From: Conchocele bisecta
Lineage: Eukaryota; Mollusca; Bivalvia; Lucinida; Thyasiridae
Assembly (NCBI GenBank): GCA_029237695.1
Contig: CM055268.1
Span: 48,688,418 to 48,752,417 of the forward strand
DNA: 64,000 nucleotides
Direction: 5' to 3'
Below are positions 10,976 through 22,240 of this stretch, piece by piece (positions within the stretch are counted from its first letter, which is position 1; each line of letters begins with the position of its first letter). The notes under the pieces were generated by a model. That model did not search any database. It was not told the origin of the DNA and was given only the letters and a program-made list of their open reading frames with translations. Made by a program: the position numbers and the translations under genes.

Positions 10976-11879
10976 ACTTTTATTCCTCTTTATCTTATGC
11001 CAGTTCGTATTTATATTACGCCAGTTTGTCTCTATCTTATATCAGTTCGTACGTATCTTACGTCAAATAATCATTTCGTTGTTGTTGTTGCGGGAAAGAA
11101 ATAGCCGGTGTCAGCACAAATATATCTCTAATAAATAAACCCCATATTAACAATGTTCGACATAAAGACAAAACGACAGAACATAAAGAGAACTGCACTT
11201 AAGATACATACAAATCTACATAAGATAAGAAGAACCGACACGGACCAGGGATAAATACGAACCCACATAAGATTAAGATATACCCACAAAAGATAATGTC
11301 AACCCGATATATGCCCCCGGCTGACAAAAGGGACTTTACGATATATGCGATCAGAGTAGCCCCAGATCAGCCTGTGCCTCCGCACAGTCTTATCAGGGCC
11401 AACGCTGTTCGTTATTCCATCAATGGAGTAGCATTAATAACACCAGCAAGACGATGAGAATCGAGTCATTTTCTGTGTGAGGTTGCAAAAGGAATTATAT
11501 ATCCAGTTAGTGCCAATTATTGTAAACGCCATACCTGTACCAACATACGATCATAAGATGACGTAAGCTAAAGACAAATTGACCTAATATAAAGACTATC
11601 TTGCATAAGATATATACGAACTGACATACGATAAAGACGAACTGACATAAGATAAAGACGAATCTACACGAGGTAAGGACGAACTGACATGACATATAGA
11701 CGAATCCGCACAAGATAAAGACAAACTGATATACGATAAAGATGAACAGACGTAAGATAAAGAAGAACAAGATGAAGTGACATAAGATAAAGACGAATTG
11801 TCCTAAAATAAAGATACACTGATATAAGTTAAAGTCGAATCCACACAAGATAAATACGAACTGACATAATATAGAGACG

Positions 11880-12969
11880 AACTGGCATAAAACTATGCAG
11901 TATAGAAAATTTATATCGCGACTTAAAATGGGAAACGCTAAGTACCAGAAGAAGAAAACATAAACTAATACAACTCTTTAAAATGAAAAATAATCTTACA
12001 CCTAATTATCTACATACTCTTATACCGACTCAAGTACAAAATCGCTACGCCCTTCGCAACGCGGATGATATTCCACATATTCCTTGCCGCACTCAAATGT
12101 ACAATAACTCATTTCTACCTTCTGCTATACGCGAATGGAACACATTACCTGCAGAAATTAGAAACTCACCTAGCCTATCCATCTTTAAGTATCGAATGAA
12201 CAAAAATACATCTAAATCAACACAACTTTTTAACATAGGCAACAGGAGAGACCAAATATTGCACGCTCGCCTACGACTAGCTTGTAGCTCGCTCAACTAC
12301 GACCTATACCGAAAATCAATAGTAGATTCCCCTTTATGTTCTTGTGGATCACAAGAGACTGTAGACCACTACCTAACAGCATGCACAAACTACGAACTAC
12401 AGCGTCAACAATATTTAGCTGGGCTGGATTGTCCAGTCATTGCCGATAATCTTTTAAACGGAAATGAGCACCTTTCATTAGAGAAAAACAAACACGTGTT
12501 CCTACAAGTTCACAAATATATTACAGCAACTATGCGGTTCTAATCGTATTAACTATATTCATCATTATATGTCAGACCAAAATCTATTGCTGGGAGGGGT
12601 GGAATACTACGCATCGTCTTCATCATAAGTCGCGCCGGCAGCCCCGAGTAGTAAGACGCATGGTACAGTCAGTCAACAGAGGTTATCCGATCAGCTCTCA
12701 CCATCAAAATCACCACTCCTTTCCCCTCTTTTTTATTTCATTATATTATCTTTGTTCCTTCTCTAACACTACGTTTATAAACAATATAATCAGTCAAATT
12801 TGTATATTGCAATGCGCACTACATATGATTTGTATGTTACACTGTCTTATATCTTGTAGGGAGATGAATTCATATAAGCTTCTAGCTTGTTTTCAAATCC
12901 TTGTATTTTGTTATGTAACATGTATATTGTACATTTGCCAATAAATATTGTTTAAACTAACTGGCATAA
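11880..12969 (+). mobile_element. LINE 3' fragment with target-site duplication
   Basis: The insertion occupies 11891-12958 and is flanked by an 11 bp duplication, AACTGGCATAA (11880-11890 and 12959-12969), which lies within one minisatellite unit. The insert begins inside a coding frame (5' truncation) and ends with an AT-rich tail containing AATAAATATTG. This is the classic signature of target-primed reverse transcription. Confidence 0.85.
11893..12543 (+). pseudogene. C-terminal part of a LINE reverse-transcriptase polyprotein
   Basis: The frame is open from the truncation point; ATG at 11983 is only an internal Met. Before it comes LKWETLSTRRRKHKLIQLFK, and after it MKNNLTPNYL and SFLPSAIREWNTLP, which are typical of the region after the RT domain in many non-LTR elements. 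Near the end a Cys/His cluster reads CSCGSQETVDHYLTAC, as in the C-terminal zinc-finger-like module of jockey- and I-type LINEs. The RT catalytic domain and endonuclease are missing, so it cannot act on its own. The clade is not resolved. Confidence 0.85.
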
Positions 12970-13180
12970 GACAAAAACGAACTGACATGAGATAAAGACA
13001 AATCCACACAGGATAAAGACAAACTGATATAAGATAAAATCGAACTGACATGAGATAAAGACGAATCTACACAAGATAAAGACAAACTGAATTAATACGA
13101 AGACGAACTGACATAATATACGGACGAACTGACATAATAGAAAGATGAGCCCACGTCAGATAAATACGAAACCATATAAG

Positions 13181-13503
13181 AGCATTACTTGTCTTCAGTT
13201 AAGGCAGTCATAGCGTTCCATAGTTTTTGGTGATCTACATGTATATATCATCAAAATCCGTCCAGCTGTTACGAAGATTTGAAAGAAATTCTACTGTAAA
13301 AATGACGTCAAAGATGTTGAAACTTCGCGAAATGTCGTTCGGAAACATTCGGAAACCACATGATGCGGTACCCTGAGCATTGGCGGCTGGTATCACTGTT
13401 CTTCTTCAGCATTCTTCCTCGTTCAATTAAGGAATGAAACCGCATAGACGAACCACATACATGAAAAATTACCACACACTATTGAGTTTCGTGTACCTCA
13501 AAT
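13181..13503. other. Non-coding stretch
   Basis: No gene. The sequence between the minisatellite and the next LINE relic holds only short frames. Confidence 0.4.
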
Positions 13504-14968
13504 AACAGTATCATTTGTACTAAAAAAATTGAACAACTAAATTCATCTAAATCGATAGGACCTGATGACATATCAGCTAAATATTTTAAAATGGTGCCAG
13601 AAGTAGTCGCCCCCGTGTTAGCAAAAATATTCAACCTGAGCTTAAATACAGGTACATTTCCAAATAAACTGAAGACAGCCAAAATTATCCCAATGCACAA
13701 AAGAAACTGCAAACATGACAAGAACAATTATAGACCTATATCAATTCTACCCACATGATAGAAAAGCATGTTACTATCTCCATTCAAAGATTCCTAGAAA
13801 CATATAACTTACTGTACGAAAGACAGTTAGGTTTTAGAAAACATCATTCATGTCAAACAGCTTTAATACAAATAGTATATGACTGGATCACAGCTATTGA
13901 CCAAGGAAATATTGTGGGCACTGTTTTTCTAGATTTATCAAAGGCATTTGATCTTGTAAATCATTCAATCCTAGTTAAGAAACTATCTCGCTATACATTT
14001 GGTACAAATGAGCTAACATGGATTAGTTCATACTTAAATAACCGCTCCCAACAGGTAATCTGTTCAGGTAAGCTCTCAAGTCCACCTTACTATATAATCG
14101 GGAGACAGGGATCTGTGCTAGGACCAATATTATTCCTGATATACATAACTGATCTACCAGTGTGTGCAAATTTCTGTTGTACCGACATGTTTGCTGATGA
14201 CAGTACACTGACCAAATTTTCTAAATCCCCAGATGCAGTAGCAACAAACCTCAATTATGACATGGCTGAAGTGGAATCCTGGTGTCGAGTCAATGCTATG
14301 TCAGTAAATATTGATAAAACCAAGTCAATGATCTTATCAACTAAATCCAAACTTAAATCTAATAGAGAACACCTTCCATCTATAATCTTTAATAATATGC
14401 AGCTTCAGCAAACATCCTGTGGAAATCTACTTGGAATTCACATAGATGAATCCTCATCATGGCAAACCCAGGTAGAAAACATTGTCAACAAATGCAATTC
14501 ATTAGTACATCTTTTGTGCAGAAACTTTTTAAGAAACTTAATTGGATGAAAATAGAAGACCGAATAAAATATCAAAAAGCAATTCAAATGTTTAAGTGCA
14601 TGAATAACGTATGCCTAAATTATCTAAACAATGCATTTAAACAAACAACAGCAAAATGTGGAATGATCTACCAGTGTATGTTAAAACTGCCAAGTCCGTG
14701 GAATATTTTAAGAGCAAATACATAGTACATGTTCATACAAGTACTCAACATGATTAGCTCTTAATTTAATACTCATGTACGGTTTCATCATATATATAAA
14801 ACAAATCATACTCATGGGATTGTTACATTGTGACTCATGTTTACATGTACTTGTATCATTATTATTTGTTAAATATACATGTACGTGTAGATAGATAGAT
14901 GAATTCTGGCCAACTGAGCTTCGTCTATAAATAAAGACGTTACTTACTTACTTACTTACTTACTTACT
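13504..14968 (+). mobile_element. Decayed CR1/L2-like LINE relic with (TTAC)n tail
   Basis: Three reading-frame segments of one RT protein follow in order: 13504-13755 (SIGPDDISAKYFK ... NNYRPISILP), 13755-14549 (RT core), and about 14500-14725 (KIEDRIKYQKAIQMFKC, the C-terminal region). The 3' end has ATAGATAGATGAATTC, a TATAAATAAAG stretch and then a (TTAC)n tail at 14943-14968. The tail and the C-terminal consensus point to the CR1/L2 group, but I cannot place it firmly. It is 5'-truncated and lacks the endonuclease. Confidence 0.8.
13755..14549 (+). pseudogene. LINE reverse transcriptase core, frame-broken
   Basis: 264 residues. LGFRKHHSCQTAL (about 25-37) is RT block 2. VFLDLSKAFDLVNH carries the first catalytic Asp (D60). 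GRQGSVLGPILF (116-127) is the RQGS-x-L-GP block. MFADDS (145-150) holds the catalytic FADD pair D148-D149. The first Met is not a true start: the preceding NNYRPISILP block ends at a stop at about 13755 in another frame, so a deletion or shift removed the joining segment. A second shift near 14500 moves the C-terminus to another frame. Confidence 0.85.
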
Positions 14969-15385
14969 TGCTCAACCTCCGCCATTCAAACAGCTTTATT
15001 TCGGGTACGAATTTCGTTCACGTGCTCCGAACGTTTTATAATCTCGAACCCAAAAGTAATTTCGATAATGAGCAATTGCATTGCTACACAAATAAATTAC
15101 AGTGGAACCTCTCTAAACCGAACATCCTGGGAGGTCCCCAGGGTGTCCGGTATAGAGATGTTTCACTGTAATTCCGATGTAAGAGCACTGAAACACATGC
15201 ATGTGTGCATGCACTCATAAACACTGATCAACCTCAGCGATATTTGAGAGTGAAATTGATAATAATGTAACACATCGATGTCGCAAGGTTGTTCGGCTAA
15301 GCGAGGTTCCATGGTATATTGATATAGTATATGGGCCAGTGGCAGTACCAATGCGGCATTGGCTCAGTGGCGAATATTGGACCTT
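14969..15385. other. Non-coding stretch with one family C element at 15100-15170
   Basis: The only structure is a C palindrome, CAGTGGAACCTCTCTAAACC mirrored by GGTATAGAGATGTTTCACTG. No gene is visible. Confidence 0.6.
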
Positions 15386-15704
15386 ACGGAGCCCCGCAGG
15401 GGACGTAGAATTTCTTGTTCATAAATGTGTTCCCACGACTGAATAACAATTCGTTCCCACTAAATAACAATTCGTTCCCACGCCACGAAATAACAATTGT
15501 TATTTCGGGCAAACAGAATTGTTATATCTTGGGAACGAATTGTTAAATTGAGGAAACGAAATGTTATTTCGTGGGAACGAATTGTCAATTCGAGCGAACG
15601 AATTGTTATATCGAGGGAACGAATTGTTAAATTGAGGGAACGAATTGTTATTTCGTGGGAAGGAATTAATACAAAAAAATCCATGTCCACTGCGGGGCTC
15701 CGTA
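15386..15704. mobile_element. Family E foldback element with 21 bp tandem arms
   Basis: Bounded by ACGGAGCCCCGCAGGGGACG and the inverted TGCGGGGCTCCGT. Between them 21 bp units (AATTCGTTCCCACGAA type) run in one orientation and then as reverse complements. The period is divisible by three, so both strands show stop-free heptad frames that are not genes. Other copies: 57956-58437, 62741-63105. Confidence 0.85.
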
Positions 15705-16870
15705 GGGCCCTGATCATATTACGCCGTCGTGTGAGATGATCGGCCGCTACAGAAATCGTATACTCCTATGTCGCCATAGGTCCTGATGAGAGGTCTCATT
15801 ATACGAGGGTTGTCCTAATATGACGTATACGTTATGGTTCGCATATTGGATTTTTAAAAAATCCAATATAGGAACAATAACTGACTTATAGTTCAGCCAA
15901 GTGTACAATGCAATGTCCCATCCGAGTATTGATTTTATATTTTCTGTCGAACCGTTAATTATTAAATATGGTAATATATAACTTAGTGGTGTTAAATGTT
16001 GCAATATGTGAACTAAGTGGAGCACAATGTTGTCCAACGAGTGGAAATAAATGCCGATAATAAGTGACATTGCTGTTTGCATCCACATGAAAGTTACACA
16101 GCCAATTTACAAATTCGTCGGGACTATTCCCCGAATGTGTTTTAAACTATATCCAAGCAAGTGTAATATATGTCAGTTTGAACGGAGTCACATATTGACT
16201 ACCGGCAGATGAACTAAATGACGTCATCGTCAGCCACAAGCCTCAAGCCACTCGATTCCCAGTTCCTGGTTACATCGCAGCGCTGCTGGCATCTTGCTTA
16301 ATACGTACGCAATTAACGGCCAAGCGGAAATATCAAATCAGGTCAGATAGGAGATGAGCGTACCAATGGCATCATTTACCAACAAAAAGGAGAAGTGATG
16401 GTAAGTTGATATTTTAGCTTTTTCTCATATTTTCCACCATCCCTAGCGAGATTCCGGCGCTGTATTATCAGGTCCGACCGCAAATGTCAAGCACATCAAG
16501 AGCATCCGTCCCTGCCGGGCGAAAACACCGATTTCTATGATGGATAGTAAGGAACTTTTCATATCTTTGTCACGTAGATGGGAAGTTCATAATAACCTTA
16601 ATCTTCGTTACCATTAAAGTATTTCGGTCACTCGTTTCATGTCGGCTTTTATACCATGGAGAAATAAAGAGTTGATAACATTCCAGTGTGTTCTTTCATG
16701 ATATAGAAACTAATATAGAGGCTAATAATAACCGGGTATGGAAGGTGATCGAGCCAATTCCCACCCTTAAATATAAGCCGAATGAATGAATGAAAGCTAA
16801 TAATAGTTCGTTCCTTCGTTTCTACTCCACTGGAAATAAACATTGAAAACCACCAAACTCGTTCTACACC
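15705..16870. other. Non-coding stretch
   Basis: No gene. A short hairpin (CATATTGGATTTTT/AAAAATCCAATAT) lies at about 15839-15872. About 16725-16790 is the inverted mate of the repeat fragment at 9165. Confidence 0.5.
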
Positions 16871-17093
16871 GGGTCCTGTTAAACTAAACTTCGTACGACT
16901 AAAATGTTCGTAAGTGAAAAATTATACTAGTCTGTACATTTCACATTAACAGTATTTTCTTGTAAACAATTATTGGATTTGCATATGCAGCCTATGCTCA
17001 ATCAATGTAAATCCATCAATTGAAATTCTAAACGATCATACATTTGCACTTACGAAAATTTTAGTTGTATTAATTTTAGTGAAACGGCCCCCT
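16871..17093. mobile_element. Family A MITE
   Basis: Ends CTAAACTTCGTACGACTAAA and AATTTTAGTGAAACGGCCCC are inverted. The interior has TGTAAACAATTATTGGATTT and the AATAAATGTAAATCC-type block. Confidence 0.75.
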
Positions 17094-17423
17094 GGTAGAG
17101 ACGATAATTAAGATTCGTAATGTTCGTCTCTACGTATACGCGGCGTAGCACGAACAGACGAACAGTCCGCCATACATTATAACAAGTAGCAACTTTTTCT
17201 GCAACTTGCATATCGTTAGTTTAATCATTCCTGAGTTGCGAAATCGTATTTAAAACAAAAACAGTCGATTGTATTTCGTGATGCTGGTGCGGATTATATG
17301 GTGACCCATACGCGCCATAAAATAGTTATTAGAAAGCTGACTAATGTTCAAGCGCCAATGAATGCTGCTCTATATGATTTTCGATGATCCATTCATAATT
17401 CAAACGTACGTACATCCGATTCA
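17094..17423. other. Non-coding stretch between two family A copies
   Basis: No gene and no recognised repeat. Confidence 0.4.
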
Positions 17424-17667
17424 GGGGGCCTTTTCAATAAACTTCGTACGACTAAAATGTTCGTAAGTGCAAACTTATGATAGTCTGTACATTTCACATT
17501 AACAGTGTGTTCTTGTACACAATTAATGGATTTACATTTATTGAGCATAGGCTGCATAGGCAGCCTATGCTCAATAAATGTAAATCCATCAATTAAAATG
17601 TACAGACTATTCTAAATTTGCACTTACGAACATTATAGTCGTACGAAGTTTAGTGAAACGGGCCCCA
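17424..17667. mobile_element. Family A MITE, symmetric form
   Basis: Ends AACTTCGTACGACTAAAATG and CGTACGAAGTTTAGTGAAAC are inverted. The centre is a long perfect hairpin (TTACATTTATTGAGCATAGG and its complement), unlike the asymmetric copies at 5190 and 16871. Confidence 0.8.
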
Positions 17668-18386
17668 GGTTATGCATCATCTAAAACATCATCTCAGTGA
17701 CTTCTGGATGGTGTATATGGTGGCCTATAACGGTCATACTAGTGCAAATATATGCTACTGATCTAAATATGTATTCTATACTTTTATCTAATTTACGTGT
17801 ATGGTTCAGAGCTATATAGCCTTGCATATCGTGAATATACATACTTGTGTTTCTCACAAAATTGTTTAGCATGTATTCCATGATGTACGAATAAGAGTTA
17901 TAATTCACATATTGAATTTTTAAATTTCGAACGAGCGCTAGCGATGAAGAAATTAGTTAAATAAAAATTCAATATGTTAATTATAACTAACTTATTATTT
18001 ACCCAACCCAGTCGCGAAGCTCCGCCCATAAACGTGGTTTTGAATCGCTATACTAGTATGTGATTGGCGGTGTGACACGAAGTGAGCGGTGTGTGGGCGG
18101 TAATATGCTTTGCGTCTCGTGAACTGATGGCAGTAATGCATAACATCAGTGCTAAATACGGCGCTGAACATTTAATGATTAACGTAATATATATTGGCGA
18201 AAGCGTCGCAAAATGCAATTAATTGGGACAAAGTGCCGTTATTGTATTGGTCGAGAAACAAGGGTAAATATTAAATTCAGATATGGCTAGCCAAAAGCGT
18301 CATCTGTCTCAAGGTTCATAATTACTAACAAACAACGTGATCACATTCTTCATTTCACAAATTGTAAGGCTACTCGGTCGGAGTAT
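17668..18386. other. Non-coding stretch with a hairpin at 17889-17998
   Basis: The hairpin pairs ATAAGAGTTATAATTCACAT with ATTATAACTAACTTATTAT across a loop containing CGAGCGCTAGCG. No gene is seen. Confidence 0.5.
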
Positions 18387-18530
18387 AGAGAATAGTAGTT
18401 AGTGCCGTGAATGGGAAAACTATCTGGCAATGCTTAGGAAACGAGATGGGCGAGGCTCTGCCGAGCCCATCCCGTTTCCGTGACGCGCCAGATAGTTTTT
18501 CCCATTCACGGCACTAACCTACTATTCTAG
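18387..18530. mobile_element. Family D hairpin module
   Basis: Palindrome with ends GAATAGTAGTTAGTGCCGTG and CACGGCACTAACCTACTATT. The centre pairs AGATGGGCGAGGCTCTGCC with its complement. Confidence 0.8.
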
Positions 18531-18689
18531 TTATCCCGTCAACATTGTCAAACAAAATTGAAATCGACTTAATTTAGTTAATTTAGGCTTCAAACGCGAG
18601 ATAAGTTAGAACCGAATTGCATCAACCACTCCTGTACGCTCACAACATAGTTCGATACTTTATGGTTGTAATAATCCCTTACTGAACAG

Positions 18690-18882
18690 TGTAGTATGAG
18701 CATCCAATCACCTGTCTGGGTCCTACGGACATTATCGGACTGACTCCTTGGTGCATGATGGGATAGCCCGCGACCGTACAAATAGCCGCACAATATCCGG
18801 GCATGTCACTTAGAGTCGCCGCCATTCCAGCAGACAGACAGACCGACCTCGTCGTAGATACCTACTTCCACTCGGAACCGCA
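18690..18882 (+). repeat. 5' LTR, truncated at its 3' end
   Basis: Matches 21983-22173 with few differences through CACTCGGAACCGC. It then turns into a CAACCG-type simple repeat, so the last about 65 bp of the LTR and the primer-binding site are missing. Confidence 0.8.
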
Positions 18883-18969
18883 ACCGCAACCGCAAGTTCA
18901 GCAGCAGCTGCTTTTGAGAAATAGTCTCGGGTAATTGAGAAAGCTGATCTTAAAGGCCCTCATAGCCAT

Positions 18970-19463
18970 GTGCGCACTAAACAAATGACACCGCCCCTGA
19001 GGGACAAACCTGACCATGGTGCTAGACCCAAGATTACGTCTATGGGGGATCAAAAGTCTGTGTACCCATATCCGCCTGCCCCTGGTCCAGGAATGTATGG
19101 ATGGGTCCCTGTGTCATTCCCATACCCCCCCCCCCAATGTATCCGATTCAAATGGGTTCACCTGACACCGTACCGAAGTTAAACCCCTATTGGCCAAACG
19201 CATCATTTGGGTTTGGACATTACAGCCCTCATCCTCAACAGCCAGCGACGCCAGCACCAGCGAATCTATACATGCGGCCAGATCCGCCAGCACACCATCG
19301 CCCATATAGACAAGAGAGGGAGAGGGAACCAAGTATCCCCAATTTTCTGAAATCTGTATCGTATGATGGAACAGGAAGCTGGCAATCGTTCCTCACAAAG
19401 TTCGGAAAGTTTGCGAGAATGAACAGATGGAATGATGTGGCGAAGAAAGAAAATCTGTGCTGA
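18970..19463 (+). pseudogene. gag N-terminal/capsid-like region, frame-broken
   Basis: A Pro/Tyr-rich leader (PYPPAPGPGMYGWVPVSFPY) is continued in another frame after a C-rich run at about 19126-19136 (MYPIQMGSPDTV ... PNFLKSVSYDGTGSWQSF). SYDGTGSWQSFLTKFGKFA followed by NRWNDVAKKENLC looks like the start of a retrotransposon Gag capsid domain. It then meets TGA at 19461-19463. The same frame continues with LLTLASKAFQNLPEDL, the expected next Gag block, so the stop is a nonsense mutation. Confidence 0.7.
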
Positions 19464-19541
19464 CTGCTGACCCTCGCCTCAAAAGCCTTCCAGAACTTAC
19501 CGGAAGACTTATGATACGTCAGACTGTTCAAAAGCTCTGTC

Positions 19542-19826
19542 ATGGCGCCATTAATAATGAAGCGGGGGGGGGGGGGGGAGAGTGTGGCAAATATGCGGCC
19601 GGTGTCGCTCGAAGACGTTCGGCAAGTGTCTGACGCGGCCGGTGAACCAGAGCCCTCAGTTGCCGCAGTCACCAACAAACCTCCAGCCGTTTCAGTAGCC
19701 GCGGCTCCCAGAAAACCACTGGAGAGCAGAGTCGAGCGACTGGAGAAACAAGTGGGAGGTCTTGACTCCAAAATAGGTAGTCTCCTAAATAAATTGGAGG
19801 TATTGACGACCCACGTGATCAAGTGA
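19542..19826 (+). pseudogene. gag middle region with predicted coiled coil
   Basis: An Ala/Pro-rich stretch is followed by ESRVERLEKQVGGLDSKIGS, whose a/d positions are hydrophobic, consistent with a short coiled coil. The frame includes a G run at 19565-19578 that is prone to length change. It ends ...THVIK at 19826, before the zinc-knuckle piece. Confidence 0.55.
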
Positions 19827-19874
19827 CAAGACAGATCCATCTCGCTTATACGCTCTCCAGCAATAATACCAGTC

Positions 19875-20141
19875 ATGCCCTCAGCCTCGAGGACAGAGAG
19901 GTCGCGCTGCTCGTACTGTGGGCAGATGGGCCACTGTAATCGGGAATGCCCAAAAGTACCACCAGAGCAGCGACACATGCTGCAGAAACGAAAGGTGTCG
20001 TATGTCGTTAACCTACAGCGGGTCGGACTTCGAGGCATAGGCCCGACCCAGTCTTCAGCAGATCAAGGTCTCGGGCCTGATACCAAGACCATGGACGAGT
20101 GTGGGTCCCAGCATATTGACACGACGTCTCTACAAGACTAG
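19875..20141 (+). pseudogene. gag nucleocapsid remnant with CCHC zinc knuckle
   Basis: 88 codons. Residues 12-25 read CSYCGQMGHCNREC, a complete CX2CX4HX4C knuckle as in retroelement nucleocapsids, which bind the element's RNA. After it a protease/RT region would be expected. Instead the frame ends at 20141 and the next 600 bp contain no pol motif. Confidence 0.75.
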
Positions 20142-20781
20142 ACTAATGTCGACGCTGGACCGTGCAAACAAACGACAGATAAGTTGCACATACACGCCCA
20201 CAAGAAGTCCTTACACACATTTGCATTGTCACACTTTGATATTGGGCCCCATGATCCGTCCTCTCATGAGGTATGCCAACTAGGGACCCCACCACATTCA
20301 GGGGTGGGTTTTTTTTTTTAATTAAAGCAAGCGTAGTGAATTCAGGGGATAACATGCGGGCGAAAAGTCTGTTCAATGCAGCAGACGGGAGCCTACCATC
20401 CACTGATTCACTGCTACTGAAAGAAATGCCGGACGCACTTAGTCGATCTCTGTCTCCGGGCGGAAACTCGAATTCTGAGATAGAAGCAAACTTTATAATG
20501 TGCAAAGTGCGTTCGGATTTGATGGGTAAGATACAAGTAAGGGTACAAGGCTATGTAGTTCCTGCAGTCACTTAGAATGGGAAGGAGTGGCGGCTTGGGT
20601 GATACTAGGAGACATAAATGGTATTTACATGTCTGGTCAGTTATGTTACATGTAGCTGTGTTTCACGACTTATAAGACGTTTCCATCAGCATCTTGCTGA
20701 CAGGAATCCTGATAGTGATCACATACCAAGAATTATCCAGAAAAATATTCAATAATGTGGATTACATTGACGCAGGAACCC
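20142..20781. other. LTR-element interior of unknown content
   Basis: A 100-codon frame at 20273-20575 (ends ...VQGYVVPAVT) has no motif that I recognise. The stretch may be decayed pol or host sequence captured by the element. Confidence 0.4.
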
Positions 20782-21290
20782 CCAAGACCACGTAAGCAGA
20801 GAATACGCCGAGACGTGATCCCCGGGCTCGTATGGAGTCTAGTTCGCATCGCAATGGTGTAACTGCTTCACTCGGGCTAAAGGTAACCTCATCGACACAG
20901 CGACCCCAAGACCATGCAACTGCGGATACGTTGAGACGTGATCCCCAGGCTCGTATGGAGTCTAGTTCGCATCACAATGGTGCAACCGCTTCACACGGGC
21001 CAAGGGTAACCTCATCGACACAGCGATCCCAAGACCATGCAACAGCGGATTCGTCGAGACGTGATCCCCAGGTTCGTGTTAGAGTTCGCATGACAATGGT
21101 GCAACTGCTTCACTCGGGTCAAGGGTAACCTCATAGACGCCGCGACCCCAAGACCACTCACCAGAGGATATGTCGAGATGTGATCCCCAGGCTCGTGTGG
21201 AGTCTAGTGCGCATCACAGTGGTGTAACTACTTCGCTCGGGAAAGGGGAACCTCATCAACGCAGTGACCTCTGGACGACACACCAGCGGA
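20782..21290 (+). repeat. About 122 bp tandem repeat inside the LTR element, about four copies
   Basis: Units begin CCAAGACCA(C/T) at about 20782, 20906, 21029 and 21149, with a degenerate fifth at about 21270. Each contains GAGACGTGATCCCCAGGCTC and GGTAACCTCATCGACACAGC. Two units are open in one frame (20832-21128, TSSTQRPQDHATAD and TSSTQRSQDHATAD), so this could be a repeat domain or a minisatellite. Confidence 0.75.
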
Positions 21291-21982
21291 CGTGTCCGGC
21301 CGCTTTCCCCACGTTTGTGTGGAGATCAGTTAGCATAACTTGTACGTTGACTTCTTCACTCAAGTCGAGGGAGGCTCCGAGGATGTTGTGAGGCATGATG
21401 ATCTTACTGACGTCGTAGTTCGTCATGTCCGGCTTGACCTGAGATTTCCGGTTTCCATCATTGGTAGAGTTCCAGTCGTCTGCGATCCCACCACGTAGCC
21501 TGACCAACTGACACTGGTACCAGGATTCAGGTTTGCTATCGGCTTGCATCCACGCCAGGCCTCGCATATGACGCCCCTTCGAATGGACAGGTTCGACATC
21601 CTTGTCCAGAATTGATCTCGACTACATCGAACCGAAGGATACCTGGCCCACGCAGGAAACGGTATTCATCAAATTACCCGGCCGCGGTATGCCGATGATT
21701 GGTGCTACACCTCAGAGACCCGGAGGATCCTTATACCAGACGCACAGGACACCTCGCTAAGCTGTGACTATATAGCTAGTGTATATCCAGCCCTGTGAAG
21801 GTAATAGATTACACGAAACGTATATATACGGTTGGATTGACCTCCGGCTACAACCTTGGTGTTGACGTATGTCCGGCCCTGCAAAGGGAACGAACTGTTG
21901 TGACCTACCAAGAAAAATGGACATTTGACATTTAAGCGGGCTTAATCCACCATATGACTTCATCTTTTAGAATGGGGAGGTG

Positions 21983-22240
21983 TGTAGTACGAGCATACAA
22001 TCACCTGTCTGGGTCCTACAGACATTATCGGACTGACTCCTTGGTGCATGCTGGGATAGCACGCGACCGTACAAATAGCCGCACAATATCCGGGCATGTC
22101 ACTTAGAGTCACCGCCATTCCAGAAGACAGACAGACCGACCTCGTCGTAGATACCTACTTCCACTCGGAACCGCTGTCATATACGAGGCCATCAGATATA
22201 TATCATATTACTGAGTATCTAAGACAGATAAGCGTCTACA
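21983..22240 (+). repeat. 3' LTR
   Basis: 258 bp, from TGTAGTACGAGC to AGCGTCTACA, flanked on the left by the polypurine-like GAATGGGGAGG and on the right by ACAG. Confidence 0.8.

Larger units (their letters stand above)
10976..13180. repeat. 21 bp-unit minisatellite with inverted arms, split by a LINE insertion
   Basis: Units of the type ATAAAGACGAACTGACATA (21 bp period) occupy about 11155-11300, 11540-11890 and 12959-13180. Units in the opposite orientation (TCTTATGCCAGTTCGTA) occupy about 10978-11070. Because the unit is a multiple of three, the minus strand stays open for 113 residues (11507-11848) as a VFILCQF-like heptad repeat. I regard that frame as a repeat by-product, not a gene. 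Confidence 0.85.
18690..22240 (+). mobile_element. Gypsy-like LTR retrotransposon relic without pol
   Basis: Direct terminal repeats begin TGTAGTA(T/C)GAGCAT at 18690 and 21983; the right one ends GTCTACA at 22240, giving TGTAG...CTACA termini. ACAG flanks both ends (18686-18689 and 22241-22244), as expected for a 4 bp target duplication. A purine-rich tract, GAATGGGGAGG, directly precedes the right LTR. The interior has decayed gag pieces and a CCHC knuckle but no protease, RT, RNase H or integrase motif that I can find. The length is about 3.55 kb. Confidence 0.8.

Noticed and set aside
11507..11848. Hydrophobic 113-residue membrane-like protein (VFILCQF repeats)
   Set aside because: A by-product of the 21 bp minisatellite period; no unique sequence.
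15497..15739. CRISPR-like array of regular short repeats
   Set aside because: The repeats are contiguous 21 bp units with no unique spacers, in inverted halves, in an animal genome.
19235..20038. 267-residue Ser/Thr-rich protein on the minus strand
   Set aside because: It is antisense to the gag fragments, which carry recognisable motifs (Gag block, CCHC knuckle).
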